A stretch of 64,000 nucleotides of DNA from the NCBI GenBank assembly GCA_963693315.1, contig OY856186.1, positions 376,591,597-376,655,596 of the forward strand, read 5' to 3'. Both the position numbers and the translations under genes were made by a program. The notes under the pieces are model-generated. The model searched no databases. It was not told where the DNA came from and worked only from the letters and a program-made list of their open reading frames with translations. This document shows positions 34,298 through 45,109 of this stretch, one piece after another. This DNA is from Diogma glabrata. Taxonomy: Eukaryota > Arthropoda > Insecta > Diptera > Cylindrotomidae. Every line of letters begins with the position of its first letter. Positions within the stretch are counted from its first letter, which is position 1.

Positions 34298-36890
34298 TTC
34301 AAAAATAAATAGAACTATAGGGGCATTTATTAAAAGATAAAAAAAATATATATAAAAAAAATTAATAATAAAAAAGGAAACTCAACTTATGTGTTGATTG
34401 TGATATTTGTTTTCATTTCCTGTTTTTTATTACAACACTGATGTTAATGTTTGCCTGCCAATAATGTTGTAAATGGCTTAAATCCAATGATGTTGTCAAG
34501 GTTTTTTAATCTAATAATGTTATAAATGTGTTTAAGCCGATAAGGTTGTTAATTTTATTTTATTACAATAATGTTAATGTTGAAGCAATACTCGTTAGCC
34601 ATAAATAATCATGAAGAAATGGCCTTTGAGATATGATTGTAAAAAAGGATGGTTTTTCAAGTTCAATCACCGTTCAGTTGCCATATATTTTATAAATACG
34701 GTAACACAAAAATAAGCCAATAACTTCATTACACAGTTGTAATAATTTGGAACGTTTATTGAAAATTTTATACTTATAATTTTATTTTATTATGCCGGAT
34801 AGCTCAATAACTATATTAAAACTGAAATACTGAAGTTAGCATACGAACAAATTCCAGTTGAAAATCTCTTATATGAATGAATCACAGAATAATATAACAA
34901 AACCTATTAATTAGCTAACAGAAAAAAAGTAATTTAACTCTAAAAAACCACAAATCAAAAATTATACAAAATAAAGTATAAAAACGCTTACATTAATTAC
35001 ATTTCTTCCATGTCTTTGTCAATCTTCTGTGATATCTCTCTTTATTAACAATTCTTGATTGTATAATATATCTAGCACACCCATTACACGTAAACAGTGC
35101 TACATACATTGTGCTTCTTTTGATTCACGAACAATTTTTATTTAAATCGCATTCACTTCTGCATGCACCACGTATAAATATTTATTGATTAATGTATTCA
35201 ATTTTTTTTAAATCGATGTATAAATGAAATTTTTAAACACATTTCATCACACTAAACCAAACAAATAAATAATGAAAAAACTTCAACATAACATTAAATA
35301 ATTTAATTTATTATAAAAACTTTTCAATAAAAACAAATTACATTACTTATTTTAGAGTATTATTTTAATTATTCTTCATGCATGACAATCATTTTGATTT
35401 TTTAAAATTATACTGAACAAATTGATTTGAAAAATTCGTATTTTTATATCATACCACAGGTTTTCTGTTTTCCCTTTCCATCAATAAGAAACATGTTTAT
35501 TAATATGAAATTGATGACGTAACTAAACAGTCCACAGTAGTACAGAAAAATAAAGCTACGTTTATAACAATTTAAGAAAATTAATAAAATTATAATTGAG
35601 TTTGAAAATTATTATTTTCAGAGTAAAATCCTACGGAGTCCGCCGTTACAAAACTAGGGGAAACTAGGACAATGATGGAGGCTACATCATTATCCGTTGT
35701 TTATCCTAGAAGAAAGGACTAGAAGACAAAAGAACTCTACAAAAATTGCTTTGATTATATAAATCATCCATTATTGAATGACGTAACAAACCGAAGAAAA
35801 ACCGAAAACCTGATGTATGAAAAATATGCTATACATATATTAAGATTATTTAAATTATTCTTATTCAATTTATTTTACATTTATTTTATCCAATATCTGA
35901 TAGGCTGAAATTCCAAAAAAAATTATATATCTATCTATAGCTATTTATTATGTGACTAACACCTCTAAGAAAAATATTTATTTATTTATGATTAGGAAAA
36001 ATAAAAATATTTGTTTATTTATTAGGTGTTAAGTCCTATCTTGCAAAAAAATATTTATTTACTAAAAAAATGAAGAATTTTTTTAAATATTATAGATTTA
36101 TATCTTGATGTAAATTTATATTAATAAAATTTTATTCAATTAATTCTCCTAAAACTATTTATTTATTATTCTAAACAAAATTATTTTATTTAATAAAGTA
36201 TATTTATTTAATTTTCAAAAATTGTTGTTTTTTTTTTTATTTTGAGAATAAAATATATTTATTTATTTATAGTATTTGTTTATTTACTTATTTTTAATAT
36301 TTTTAGAAAATTTGCCTATTAGACCTTCAAAAATTTAAGAAAGTTCAATAAAGAAATTTTTTGAATAATTAACTTATTCCTAAAATTATTTAAATTTTTT
36401 TATTTTGAAAAAAAAAATGTTATATTTAAAAAAATTTGTTTAGTTACATCTTCAAAAATTATATATTTATTTAAGAAAATTTAACCAAGAAATTTTTGAT
36501 TAAATTATTTATTCCTAAAATGATTTAAAAAAATATATTCTATTTAATAAATTTTATTTATTTATATTTTCAAAAACTATTTATTTTATTTACGAAAAAT
36601 TGTTTATTTATTTTATTTTTGTTCAATGTAGATAAGAGATTTCAGTTCAGAAGAAAGTAACATCTTAAAATGCGTAATTATTTATTCCAATCCATTTAAA
36701 TTAAATTAACATTCTATAAAGTCAAAACGTTTAAAGTTTCGGCCAAATTATTGTAACATGCCCAATTTTAACAACTTAATATAGATAGTGATAGTGAACT
36801 TTTATTAACTAAGAAAACAAGAATTCCAACATTACTTCGATAGGAAAAAGTCCTATTTCAAACAGACAGTTAAGGAGTAAAACATATAAA
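34298..36890. other. Very AT-rich stretch, with ATTTATTT-rich tract at 35930-36620
   Basis: No ORF is credible. From 35930 to 36620 the sequence is a loose array of TATTTATTTATT and AAAAATTT words with recurrent TTAAGAAA and AATTTTTGA-like segments, which gives the impression of a degenerate minisatellite. The remainder is ordinary AT-rich DNA. Confidence 0.5.
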
Positions 36891-37617
36891 ATGAGAAAAT
36901 TGGAAACCGTAACGCAGGTCATTGCTTCAAAAATATTTCAACAGTCAAATGAAAGTGATTACAGTGAAGAGACTGATGAAGGACAAATAATTCAGCAATT
37001 AAAAGATAAAATGCGAACAACAACCAGCAATTCAGAAAAATATTTGATTCTTACTGCTTTACCGATGTCATGGTCTATCCAAAAAATAGCATCAGAATTT
37101 AATGTATTACTTTATATGGCGAGAAGAAGTAACTTATTGATTAAAGAAAGAGGTGTTTTAGTGACTTCTTCAAAGAAATTAGGATCAATAACACTGAGTG
37201 AAGAAACAGTTAAAATAATACAATCTTTTTAATTAGACGATGAGAATAGTCGGGCTTGTCCTGGTAAACGGGATTGCGTAAGAACTACTGAGGATAGTTT
37301 AACTATATCAAAGCAACGCAGATTTTTGCTTTTCAATTTCCTCTAAAGAAGGATTTCAAATTTTTAAAGAAAAATATCCTGAAATTAAAGTTGGTTTTTC
37401 TAAATTTGCAACACTACGCCCTAAAGAATGTATTTTAGCTTTGGATAGAAATGGTTCACATTATGTGTGTGTTTGTATGTATCATCAAAATATAACGACA
37501 ATCTTCCAACCCATGACAACACTTCATATATTTGATACATCTATTGACAACTACAAAGATTTATTGCTAAAAATATTATGCGTAAATCCACATGAAAAAT
37601 GCTATTTGAACCAATAG
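36891..37617 (+). pseudogene. Broken copy of a repetitive, uncharacterised arthropod protein family (SHxVCVC motif)
   Basis: The first part (36891-37229) has an acidic N-terminal segment and then ILTALPMSWSIQKIASEF. A TAA at 37230-37232 sits where the family normally has an aromatic residue. The same frame continues with DDENSRACPGKRDCV and QRRFLLFN to about 37343, then a frameshift leads into GFQIFKEKYPEIKVGFSKF, LRPKECILALDRNGSHYVCV and CMYHQNITTIFQPM, ending at a stop at 37615-37617. I know this block order (PGKRD, KxGFSKFxxLRPKxC, GxHxVCVCxxHQN) from multi-copy proteins in arthropods and other invertebrates, likely carried by or derived from a DNA transposon. Its biochemical role is unknown to me. 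One stop and one frameshift make it a relatively young pseudogene. Confidence 0.7.
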
Positions 37618-37748
37618 TTAGTTGGTCAAATTAAATTACTTAATTTAAATTACTCAAACAATAGTCTTAGAGGTGAGAAATCGAAAAGAAAGCTTGATAA
37701 TATAGTGTAATAACCCAGTACATAGGTCGTAGTTTAATGAAAAATAAA

Positions 37749-37948
37749 NNNNNNNNNNNNNNNNNNNNNNNNNNNNNNNNNNNNNNNNNNNNNNNNNNNN
37801 NNNNNNNNNNNNNNNNNNNNNNNNNNNNNNNNNNNNNNNNNNNNNNNNNNNNNNNNNNNNNNNNNNNNNNNNNNNNNNNNNNNNNNNNNNNNNNNNNNNN
37901 NNNNNNNNNNNNNNNNNNNNNNNNNNNNNNNNNNNNNNNNNNNNNNNN
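37749..37948. other. Assembly gap, 200 N
   Basis: Exactly 200 unknown bases, a conventional placeholder length, so the true size is probably unknown. It lies between the broken repetitive-family protein and two possible minus-strand exons. Confidence 0.99.
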
Positions 37949-38303
37949 ACGGTCTTAATACAATTTTAGCCTGAAATAACCACCAGAATAAAAAATATAT
38001 TTTGTTGAACCTTATTGTTTTATTTTATTAGCAATTAGGCAGTTTCCTAATATAATTCAGTGCACTCAAATTTGTAACTATATTTCGTCAGCATTTTTAT
38101 GGCCTTCGTGTACAATTCGGACCTGCAATAATTTTAAAAATATACCCATATTTGAGTGGTTTTTGGTGATACATAAGGTAATAATATATGGCAAAGGATA
38201 GTTTTTTACGGACTACGGAAAGTTATCAAAAATAAAAACAAAACTGTTACAGTGTAACATAAATTTATTTTAATTCAAAATTCAAATTAAATTCACAAAG
38301 AAA

Positions 38304-38455
38304 TTATAATTTTTTATTATTTTGAAGACGGTTCATCATTATGGAGGATCTTTTTAGAAATTCCTGTACCGCCTTCTTTACCACCTCATTCGTAATTCGC
38401 TGGTCGCGATTCAGTAGTTCAGGGTTGTTTCCGTCAAACAGATTATGTTGTCCAA
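38304..38455 (-). CDS. Possible terminal coding exon, unknown protein
   Basis: On the minus strand the frame reads GQHNLFDGNNPELLNRDQRI, then TNEVVKKAVQEFLKRSS and MMNRLQNN, ending at a stop at 38304-38306. Upstream of it lies ATAAG before TTGGACAAC, a possible (weak) splice acceptor at 38456-38457. The residue composition (balanced, amphipathic helix-like) looks more like real protein than chance AT-rich translation. I do not recognise the family. It could belong to the same gene or transposon as the short ORF at 38825-38953. The call rests only on coding-like composition and splice context. Confidence 0.35.
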
Positions 38456-38824
38456 CTTATTAAAGGTTTGTTTTGTTTTTCCTAATAAAAACCAAAAAAA
38501 TAAAATTAGTTTTTAAATTTAAAAAGATTATAAAACAATTTTTTTCTACTATAGCATATGAAAAACCAATTTTCATTGAGGCTTAATCCTCTGTTAAAAT
38601 GGGTTTTTGTCTAATAGTGTAAAATCACTTTCACTAAATAACAAATTGTAGTTACTAAGGTACTTTCATGTAATTTTGTAAGTATTGAAATCAAAGCAAC
38701 CATTAAAAATTATCATATGAATTTTGAATGCTATATTGTCGATTTGTAATTTACTACCGTACCAAATAGTACATTTAGCGAAAACGGTTTTACATTAGTT
38801 GTAAAAAACCAATTTCACAGGAGA

Positions 38825-38953
38825 TTAAGTCTGCATGAAAATAGACTCTTCGTCAATTATTTCATGCTCCACACTAGCAGATGTCTTCTTTGTCTTTAAA
38901 CGACGTCTAAGAGATTGCTTTGAAATATTTAAAAGTCTTTTATATCTAGGCAT
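38825..38953 (-). CDS. Short ORF with basic N-terminus, possible first exon
   Basis: The ORF starts with ATG at 38953 and reads MPRYKRLLNISKQSLRRRLK, then an acidic, serine-rich tail, and stops after 42 codons. The strongly basic start resembles a nuclear-localisation or nucleic-acid-binding N-terminus, as in many transposon proteins. If it is a first exon, splicing would remove the stop and join it to something like the exon at 38304-38455; no donor was chosen with confidence. It is placed about 1.2 kb from, and opposite in strand to, the SHxVCVC-family pseudogene, and the two could belong to one element interrupted by the gap. Confidence 0.3.
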   Translation of the reverse strand: MPRYKRLLNISKQSLRRRLKTKKTSASVEHEIIDEESIFMQT

Positions 38954-39166
38954 TTTTCAATTTATTGAATATTCTAAATAAAATATATGAAATTTAAAAA
39001 TGTTTACATTTTAATAAAAACTATATTTATTCTTTTTTATTAAAGAAAAAATGTTTATTAAAATATGGTTACGATTCTAAATAATGGCAACTAAATACAA
39101 AATAAAATTGTATTAAACCTCAATTTGGTTCCAACACCTAATTTTTTCTGTTGTCCAAAAATTTTT

Positions 39167-41755
39167 ATATGGTAGTTATAGTTATCGTTACCGGTGACTT
39201 CAACGTCCACAACAAATCATGGTTGGAATTCTCCAAATCGACCGACGATGTTGACAATAGTGGAAAACTGGCAGAAATTTTTGCCGCGTCTCAGGGCCTA
39301 TTCCAAATTGTTAAAAGCCCGACTTTCACTCCCCGTAATGGCGGTGATAATAGTTTTCTACTAGATCTCTATCTTACCACAATGCCAGATATTACGAGTG
39401 TCGATGTTGCGAAAGGTAGTATTGGAAATTCTGATCATTATTTAATCTCATCAGTTATCAAAACTGATTTACTTAAAACTACAGCTCCCAAACCCCGTAA
39501 AATATTTCACTACTCAAAAATGGATAAGAGTGGTCTTCAAAATTTTTTCCATGGCTTCCCTTTCGACCGTCATTGTTTTTACACTGACAATGTAAATGTT
39601 TCTCAAAACTTTACAGAAACCATCCAATTTGCTATCAATAAATTTGTCCCTTTCTCCATAGTAAAACCCAAACAAAAATATTTGTATTCGAAAGCTGCCA
39701 AAACGGCACTTAGAAACAAACGTAGATCATTTAATATTTGGATTCATAACAAAACTCCCACTAATCGATCCCAATATCTAAAGGCCAACAAAATATCTAA
39801 TCAGATTATCTCAAACGAAAAGTCCGAAATTGACAGAGCGAAAGCCTCAAAACTTACGTCTATGTCTGTTTCTGACAAGAGTTTCTACAGTGCCATTAAT
39901 TCTTTAAATTCTGGTACAAATTTTCTATTCCCCCTATTATTGATGGTGATTTAATCGTCAATGATCCCGCAAGAAAAGCTAACTTGTTCGCTGAACGCTT
40001 TGCTCTGAACTCCACTGTTTTGGAAACTCCTAAAGAAATACCCCAAATCCAGTCTTCAGGAGTTAATATGAATGAACTTCACTTCAAACCCAAAATAGTC
40101 GCTAAACTTTTAAAGGGGTTAAACATCAACAAAGCATCAGGAATGGACAATATTCCACCCATTATTTTAAAAACCTTTTCCAAAGAACTTGCACCAACTT
40201 TAACTAAAATATTCTACCAATCCTACAAATCTGGTATATTTCCCTCGTGCTGGAAGTTGGCAAATGTCCAGCCCGTCAACAAAAAGGGACCAAAATCCGA
40301 TATCTCAAATTATAGGCCAATAGCTTTACTATCGGTTCTATCCAAAGTCTATGAGCATTATATTAATACACATATTTCAAAATTTCTGGAAGAAAATCAT
40401 TTAATATCCGACAGCCAATACGGTTTTCGAGACAAAAGATCAACTACCGATCTATTAAACTATGTAGCGCATTGTTGGAACAGCATACTTGATAAAGGTG
40501 GTGAAACATACGTTATCGCTTTAGACATCTCCAAGGCATTCGATCGAGTCTGGCATGCCAACTTAATCAACAAGCTCGTTGCGTACGGTTTTCATCCCAA
40601 TGTTGTGAAGCTGATTCAAAATTTTCTATCCTTCCGATACATTTCGGTAACCTTAGACGGATATTCTTCTGAGTCTAAACTAATTAACGCTGGTGTACCC
40701 CAAGGCTCAGTATTGTCCCCAACCCTATTTTTGATTTATATCAACGAATTGTTGAAAATCACCAGCAACCCAATAAATAGTTTTGCAGATGATAGTACTC
40801 TGCACAAGTCGTTCGAGCCCCTTCCTTCAAAAGGTAAAATGCACGAACGAATTAATCCTGCCCGGAGAGACGCTGCCATAAACGTGAACAAAGACCTGAA
40901 TAAAGTCGCCGACTGGGGTGACCAAAACCTTGTCAATTTCAACTCCACCAAAACACAGCTGTTGATTGTTTCCAGATTAAAGACCGAGTTCCCCAAAGAT
41001 ATTTTATTTAGTATGTGTGATGAACCAATAGGTGAATCTAAAAACATTCGTTTATTGGGTGTCACAGTTTCAAATGACCTACTCTGGAACGATCATGTAA
41101 TGGCGATGGCAACAAGCGCGTCTAAAAAACTCGGCCTCCTAAATAGATGCAAAAAATTTTTCACTCCATACCAATTGCTCCATGTTTATAAGTCCTATAT
41201 TCGTCCCTGTATGGAGTACTGCTGTCAAGTTTGGGGTGCTGCCTCTGTTTCCATCTTGGCCCTCTTGGACTCTGTTCAAAAGCGAGCTATACGAATTGTA
41301 GGTGATCGAACTTTGACATCAAAACTTGATTCCCTACAACATCGTCGCACTGTTGCTGATCTCGTTGTTTTTTACAAATATCATCATCAGCAGTGCTCAG
41401 ATGAAATCAGCGGCATCATGCCTCAAACTTATTCTTACCCCCGTTCCACTCGGCAATCGGCTGCCGCAACCAGTGAAACGGTAAAGATCCCGCGCTGTCA
41501 TACTGGCAGATCGCAGAGAGACTTCTTTGTCCGAACTGCGTACAAATGGAATAGTTTGCCGGAACACTTAGTCTCAGGTGGCTTCAACCCACAGATGTTT
41601 AAAAAAAGCGTTAACCTACACCTCAGAACGCCAGTTGTTGTGGGACCCAGGTCTAGACCTAGGTCTTAAAAGGTATTTATGTGTTGTTGTGACACATATT
41701 CTAAACCCTATTACACAACACATTTTATTAAAAAAAAAAAAAAAAAAAATATGGT
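39167..41755 (+). mobile_element. Jockey-type non-LTR retrotransposon, copy 2, 5'-truncated, with likely target duplication
   Basis: Sequence shared with copy 1 begins at about 39182 (copy 1 position about 31727) and ends in the same ACACATTTTATT plus poly-A (to 41748). ATATGGT occurs just before the element (39167-39173) and directly after the poly-A (41749-41755), which fits a 7-base target duplication. Between the left ATATGGT and the shared sequence, AGTTAT appears twice in tandem, once as part of the element, as expected from slippage at the 5' junction. The truncation removes the front of the endonuclease. Confidence 0.85.
39182..41669 (+). pseudogene. Jockey-type ORF2, copy 2, endonuclease C-terminus and full reverse transcriptase, one frameshift
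   Basis: The first part (to 39954) carries VTGDFNVHNKSW and GNSDHYL. One codon (alanine) is missing near 39603 relative to copy 1, and one base of an AAAA run is missing near 39919, shifting the frame. The second part (open 39984-41669, 561 codons) has the complete reverse transcriptase with NYRPIALLS, ALDISKAFDRVW, GVPQGSVLSP and catalytic FADD, and it reads straight through the position that is a stop in copy 1, to the same C-terminus. Apart from the truncation and the single-base deletion this is the better preserved copy. Base composition is less AT-rich than the flanks, as is usual for Jockey elements. Confidence 0.9.
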
Positions 41756-42028
41756 TAATTGCAGTTTTCAATATTTACATACTACGCGAGCGGTTATTTT
41801 CCAACCCAATTGTTTCAATTGGCTCAGAAACCTTCCTTGCAAACTTCTTCAAATAGCATGAAAAATATTTTTAAATCATTATAACTTATTATAAACACTG
41901 GTTCCGAACATTGATTCCAAGAAAAAGGGTCAAATCAAAAAATTAAAACAATAAAAACAAAACACCATGAAATTAAATCCATCCAAAACAATGACGTAGA
42001 TTTCATAAGAATTTTGTGAGATTCCTTT

Positions 42029-42760
42029 GAATATTTTTCGGTAACTTTTCAGTGAATGTGTCCGGTTTGTTAACGATAGAATATTTTTATAAATATAATT
42101 CAATTAAACTATAAAAAAACACAATTTAATTCCTCTAATCAATTAATTATTATTGATAAAGTTTTTAAATAAATCTAGTCTCACGATTTGGTTACAACCC
42201 CAAAAATTAATTTTTGAATATTTTTCGGTAACTTTTCGGTGAATGTTTCCGGTTTGTTAACGATAGTATATTTTTAAAAATATAATTCAATTAAATTATA
42301 AAAAAACACAATTTAATTCCTCTAATCAATTAATTATTATTGATAAAGTTTTTAAATAAATCTAGTCTCACGATTTAGTTACAACCCCAAAAATTAATTT
42401 TTGAATATTTTTCGGTAACTTTTCGGTGAATGTGTCCGGTTTGTTAACGATAGTATATTTTTAAAAATATAATTCAATTAAACTATAAAAAAAACACAAT
42501 TTAATTCCTCTAATCAATTAATTATTATTGATCAAGTTTTTAAATAAATCTAGTCCCACGATTTAGTTAGTACTCCAAAAATTAATTTTTGAATGTTTTT
42601 CGGTAACTTTTCGGTGAATGTGACCGGTTTGTTAACGATAGTATATTTTTAAAAATATAATTCAATTAAATTATAAAAAAAAACACAATTTAATTCCTCT
42701 AATCAATTAATTATTATTGATAAAGTTTTTAAATAAATCTAGTCTCGCGATATAGTTCTA
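42029..42760 (+). repeat. Four tandem units of 187-188 bases
   Basis: The unit begins GAATATTTTTCGGTAACTTT and includes CCGGTTTGTTAACGATAG, AATTCCTCTAATCAATTAAT, TTTTTAAATAAATCTAGTC and a C-CGAT-TAGTTA segment. Starts are at 42029, 42216, 42403 and 42591. Units differ by only a few substitutions and by the length of one A run. The last unit ends at about 42755-42760. This is a short satellite or minisatellite array with no ORF. Confidence 0.95.
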
Positions 42761-43473
<713 letters not shown>

Positions 43474-43479
43474 AAAATT

Positions 43480-43927
43480 CCACAAATAAAACTAAGACTA
43501 ATATCCTTACTGGAAGTAGACCACGAATTCTAGCCCCCCAGATCCAGCTTCAGCACAAAACCAAAGTTACTATAGAAACGCGATGTTATAAAGACTTCGT
43601 CCATTATATTTTTGGTTCTTCCAACGGGTGGAGATTTGGATACAGCTTCACTTTTATGAAGGAGTGTTTAGCGCTGGAGAACAATCCTGGTTATCAGGTC
43701 TGACTAACAGGCTTCGTTCTCATGTGCAAGACACTCGTTCAGTGAAGCTGCATCCAATCTCGGGCAGGAAAACTAAAATGAAATTTATTAATAAGAGAAA
43801 ATCCACTTGGTGATCGCATGTCAAAAAGACAGAGGCGACCTACTACCAACGAAACATGTTAAGGGGGTGAAGCCCCATGGATCTTTTTTTAGAGGCACCG
43901 TAAAGAGGAGGGATATGGGCAGCAGCC
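43480..43927. other. Less AT-rich DNA downstream of the gag-position ORF, unrecognised
   Basis: This lies 3' (on the minus strand) of the gag-position ORF and has the same raised GC content, so it is probably more of the same LTR element. On the plus strand short frames are open at 43628-43813; on the minus strand several short frames occur. No protease, reverse transcriptase or other motif could be identified. A small GGGGGTGAAGCCCC hairpin lies at about 43863. Confidence 0.4.
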
Positions 43928-44389
43928 ACCTCATTTTTTTCTGAATGAAATTGATCTGTCCACTGCCCTGGCCAAGATTATCCTCTCAGCCCTCTTCCTG
44001 TCATCGTTCTTTTTGCGTCTAACCAGCATATTCCTACGTGCCACAGCAATCAGGGTTTCAGCTAGAAGCTCAGGAACCCTCTGCTCCAGAACCTGCTGAT
44101 CCCTGACGACTATTGCCAAGGAGGCTGCCAGCTGATTTCTACGGTGCTGGTTCAGGTCCCCATCGAGAGAAGGATCGAGTCCCCCCCACGCTGTTGGAAC
44201 GTACAGTTCCAGTCGTGCGCAAGGGAGTCCATCCATCCCTCGTCGGGGATCCACAAACACTCATCTTTCGTCATCTGACTGGAAAGAAGGCTGATCGGGC
44301 AACCACGGCCTAGTCCTCCTATATAGTGGTGTCCTGAAATGTGCTTCCATTTCTTTCCAGTAAATGACACCACGCTTTCTAGCTAACAT
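43928..44389 (-). pseudogene. Gag-position ORF of an LTR retrotransposon, with an in-frame UGA
   Basis: From ATG at 44387-44389 one frame reads MLARKRGVIYWKEMEAHF, then an arginine- and proline-rich segment, to a TGA at 44261-44263. The same frame continues with VFVDPRRGMDGLPC, ARLELYVPTAWGGLD, an alanine/leucine-rich helical stretch around VVRDQQVLEQRVPELLAETL, and a basic tail, stopping at 43928-43930. In total there are 153 codons including the TGA. I do not recognise the family; the position just downstream of an LTR and primer-binding site on the same strand suggests gag. The TGA could be decay of an arginine CGA codon (C to T) or true read-through. GC content is far above the surroundings. 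Confidence 0.5.
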
Positions 44390-44580
44390 TTAAAAAAAAT
44401 CAAAAACAAGTCCAAAAAAACAACCGAAATATTCGAAAATATCCACAATATCAAAAATTAAAAAAATATCGAAGAATATATTTCACCAATTAAAATTTCA
44501 AAAATAATTCATAAAAAGATGATATTATATAATTGTGATAGTATATTATATAAGGGTTTTGTTTTACCTTTATATTTCCG

Positions 44581-44601
44581 GTCCTTGTTTCAGCGCCAAA
44601 T
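44581..44601 (-). promoter_or_regulatory. Retrotransposon primer-binding site
   Basis: Immediately after the LTR end (minus strand ...GTTATAACA) comes ATTTGGCGCTGAAACAAGG. The TGGCGC start, following an LTR by a few bases, is typical of tRNA primer-binding sites in Ty3/gypsy elements of insects. I cannot name the tRNA with confidence. Confidence 0.55.
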
Positions 44602-45109
44602 TGTTATAACTGTAATAATACAGTTAGAAACCAAGAAAGAAAATACATATCTGGCCCAAGGAAAATCTCTAATGTAAAACTAAGATTCAATGATTCATAT
44701 TATCAAAAAGATAATCCCGAATTATAAACATATGCATGTATCAAGATAAAGAATAATATGAAAAATAGTAGTATAAAAAAATCTTAACTTAGTAATTTGT
44801 TTCGTCAAGTTGTTCTATTCGTTGAGTCCGCCTGTTGATTATAGCTTCCCTTTATCGTTCCATAGTTCACTGCATCCAAATAAACTGTTCCTCTGTTCAA
44901 TATTCCAATGTTCAAATGTATTGCATCTAAATAAAATGCCTCCATATAGACAGCTCATAAAATAAAATGTTCACTACAAAAACATGTAACGCTCAAATGT
45001 ATTGCATCTAAATAAAATGCCTCCATATAGACAGCTCATAAAATAAAATGTTCACTACAAAAATATGTAACGCTACAGCTTCTAACAGATTATAGTGATT
45101 ACAACCACA
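44602..45109 (-). mobile_element. LTR of a Ty3/gypsy-type retrotransposon
   Basis: On the minus strand the segment begins TGTGGTTGTAATCAC and ends CAGTTATAACA, directly before a primer-binding-site motif and, further down, a gag-position ORF on the same strand. Both ends show the TG...CA pattern. The 5' boundary is chosen at the outermost reasonable TG (45109) and could be a few bases inward. No second LTR was found in the window, so the rest of the element is lost or lies undetected between 43480 and the TA microsatellite. Confidence 0.55.
44913..45074 (+). repeat. Two tandem units of 81 bases inside the LTR
   Basis: The unit from CAAATGTATTGCATCTAAAT to AACGCT is present at 44913-44993 and 44994-45074 with one mismatch (AACATG against AATATG). 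Tandem duplication inside an LTR is common in the U3 region. Confidence 0.95.

Larger units (their letters stand above)
37949..39166. other. Stretch between gap and second Jockey copy
   Basis: Apart from the two possible minus-strand exons, this is AT-rich DNA without recognisable features. Confidence 0.4.

Noticed and set aside
37737..37958. ORF consisting of unknown residues
   Set aside because: It is the translation of the N gap.
40736..41065. Minus-strand ORF of 109 codons, and its counterpart at 33284-33496
   Set aside because: They are shadows on the opposite strand of the Jockey reverse transcriptase.
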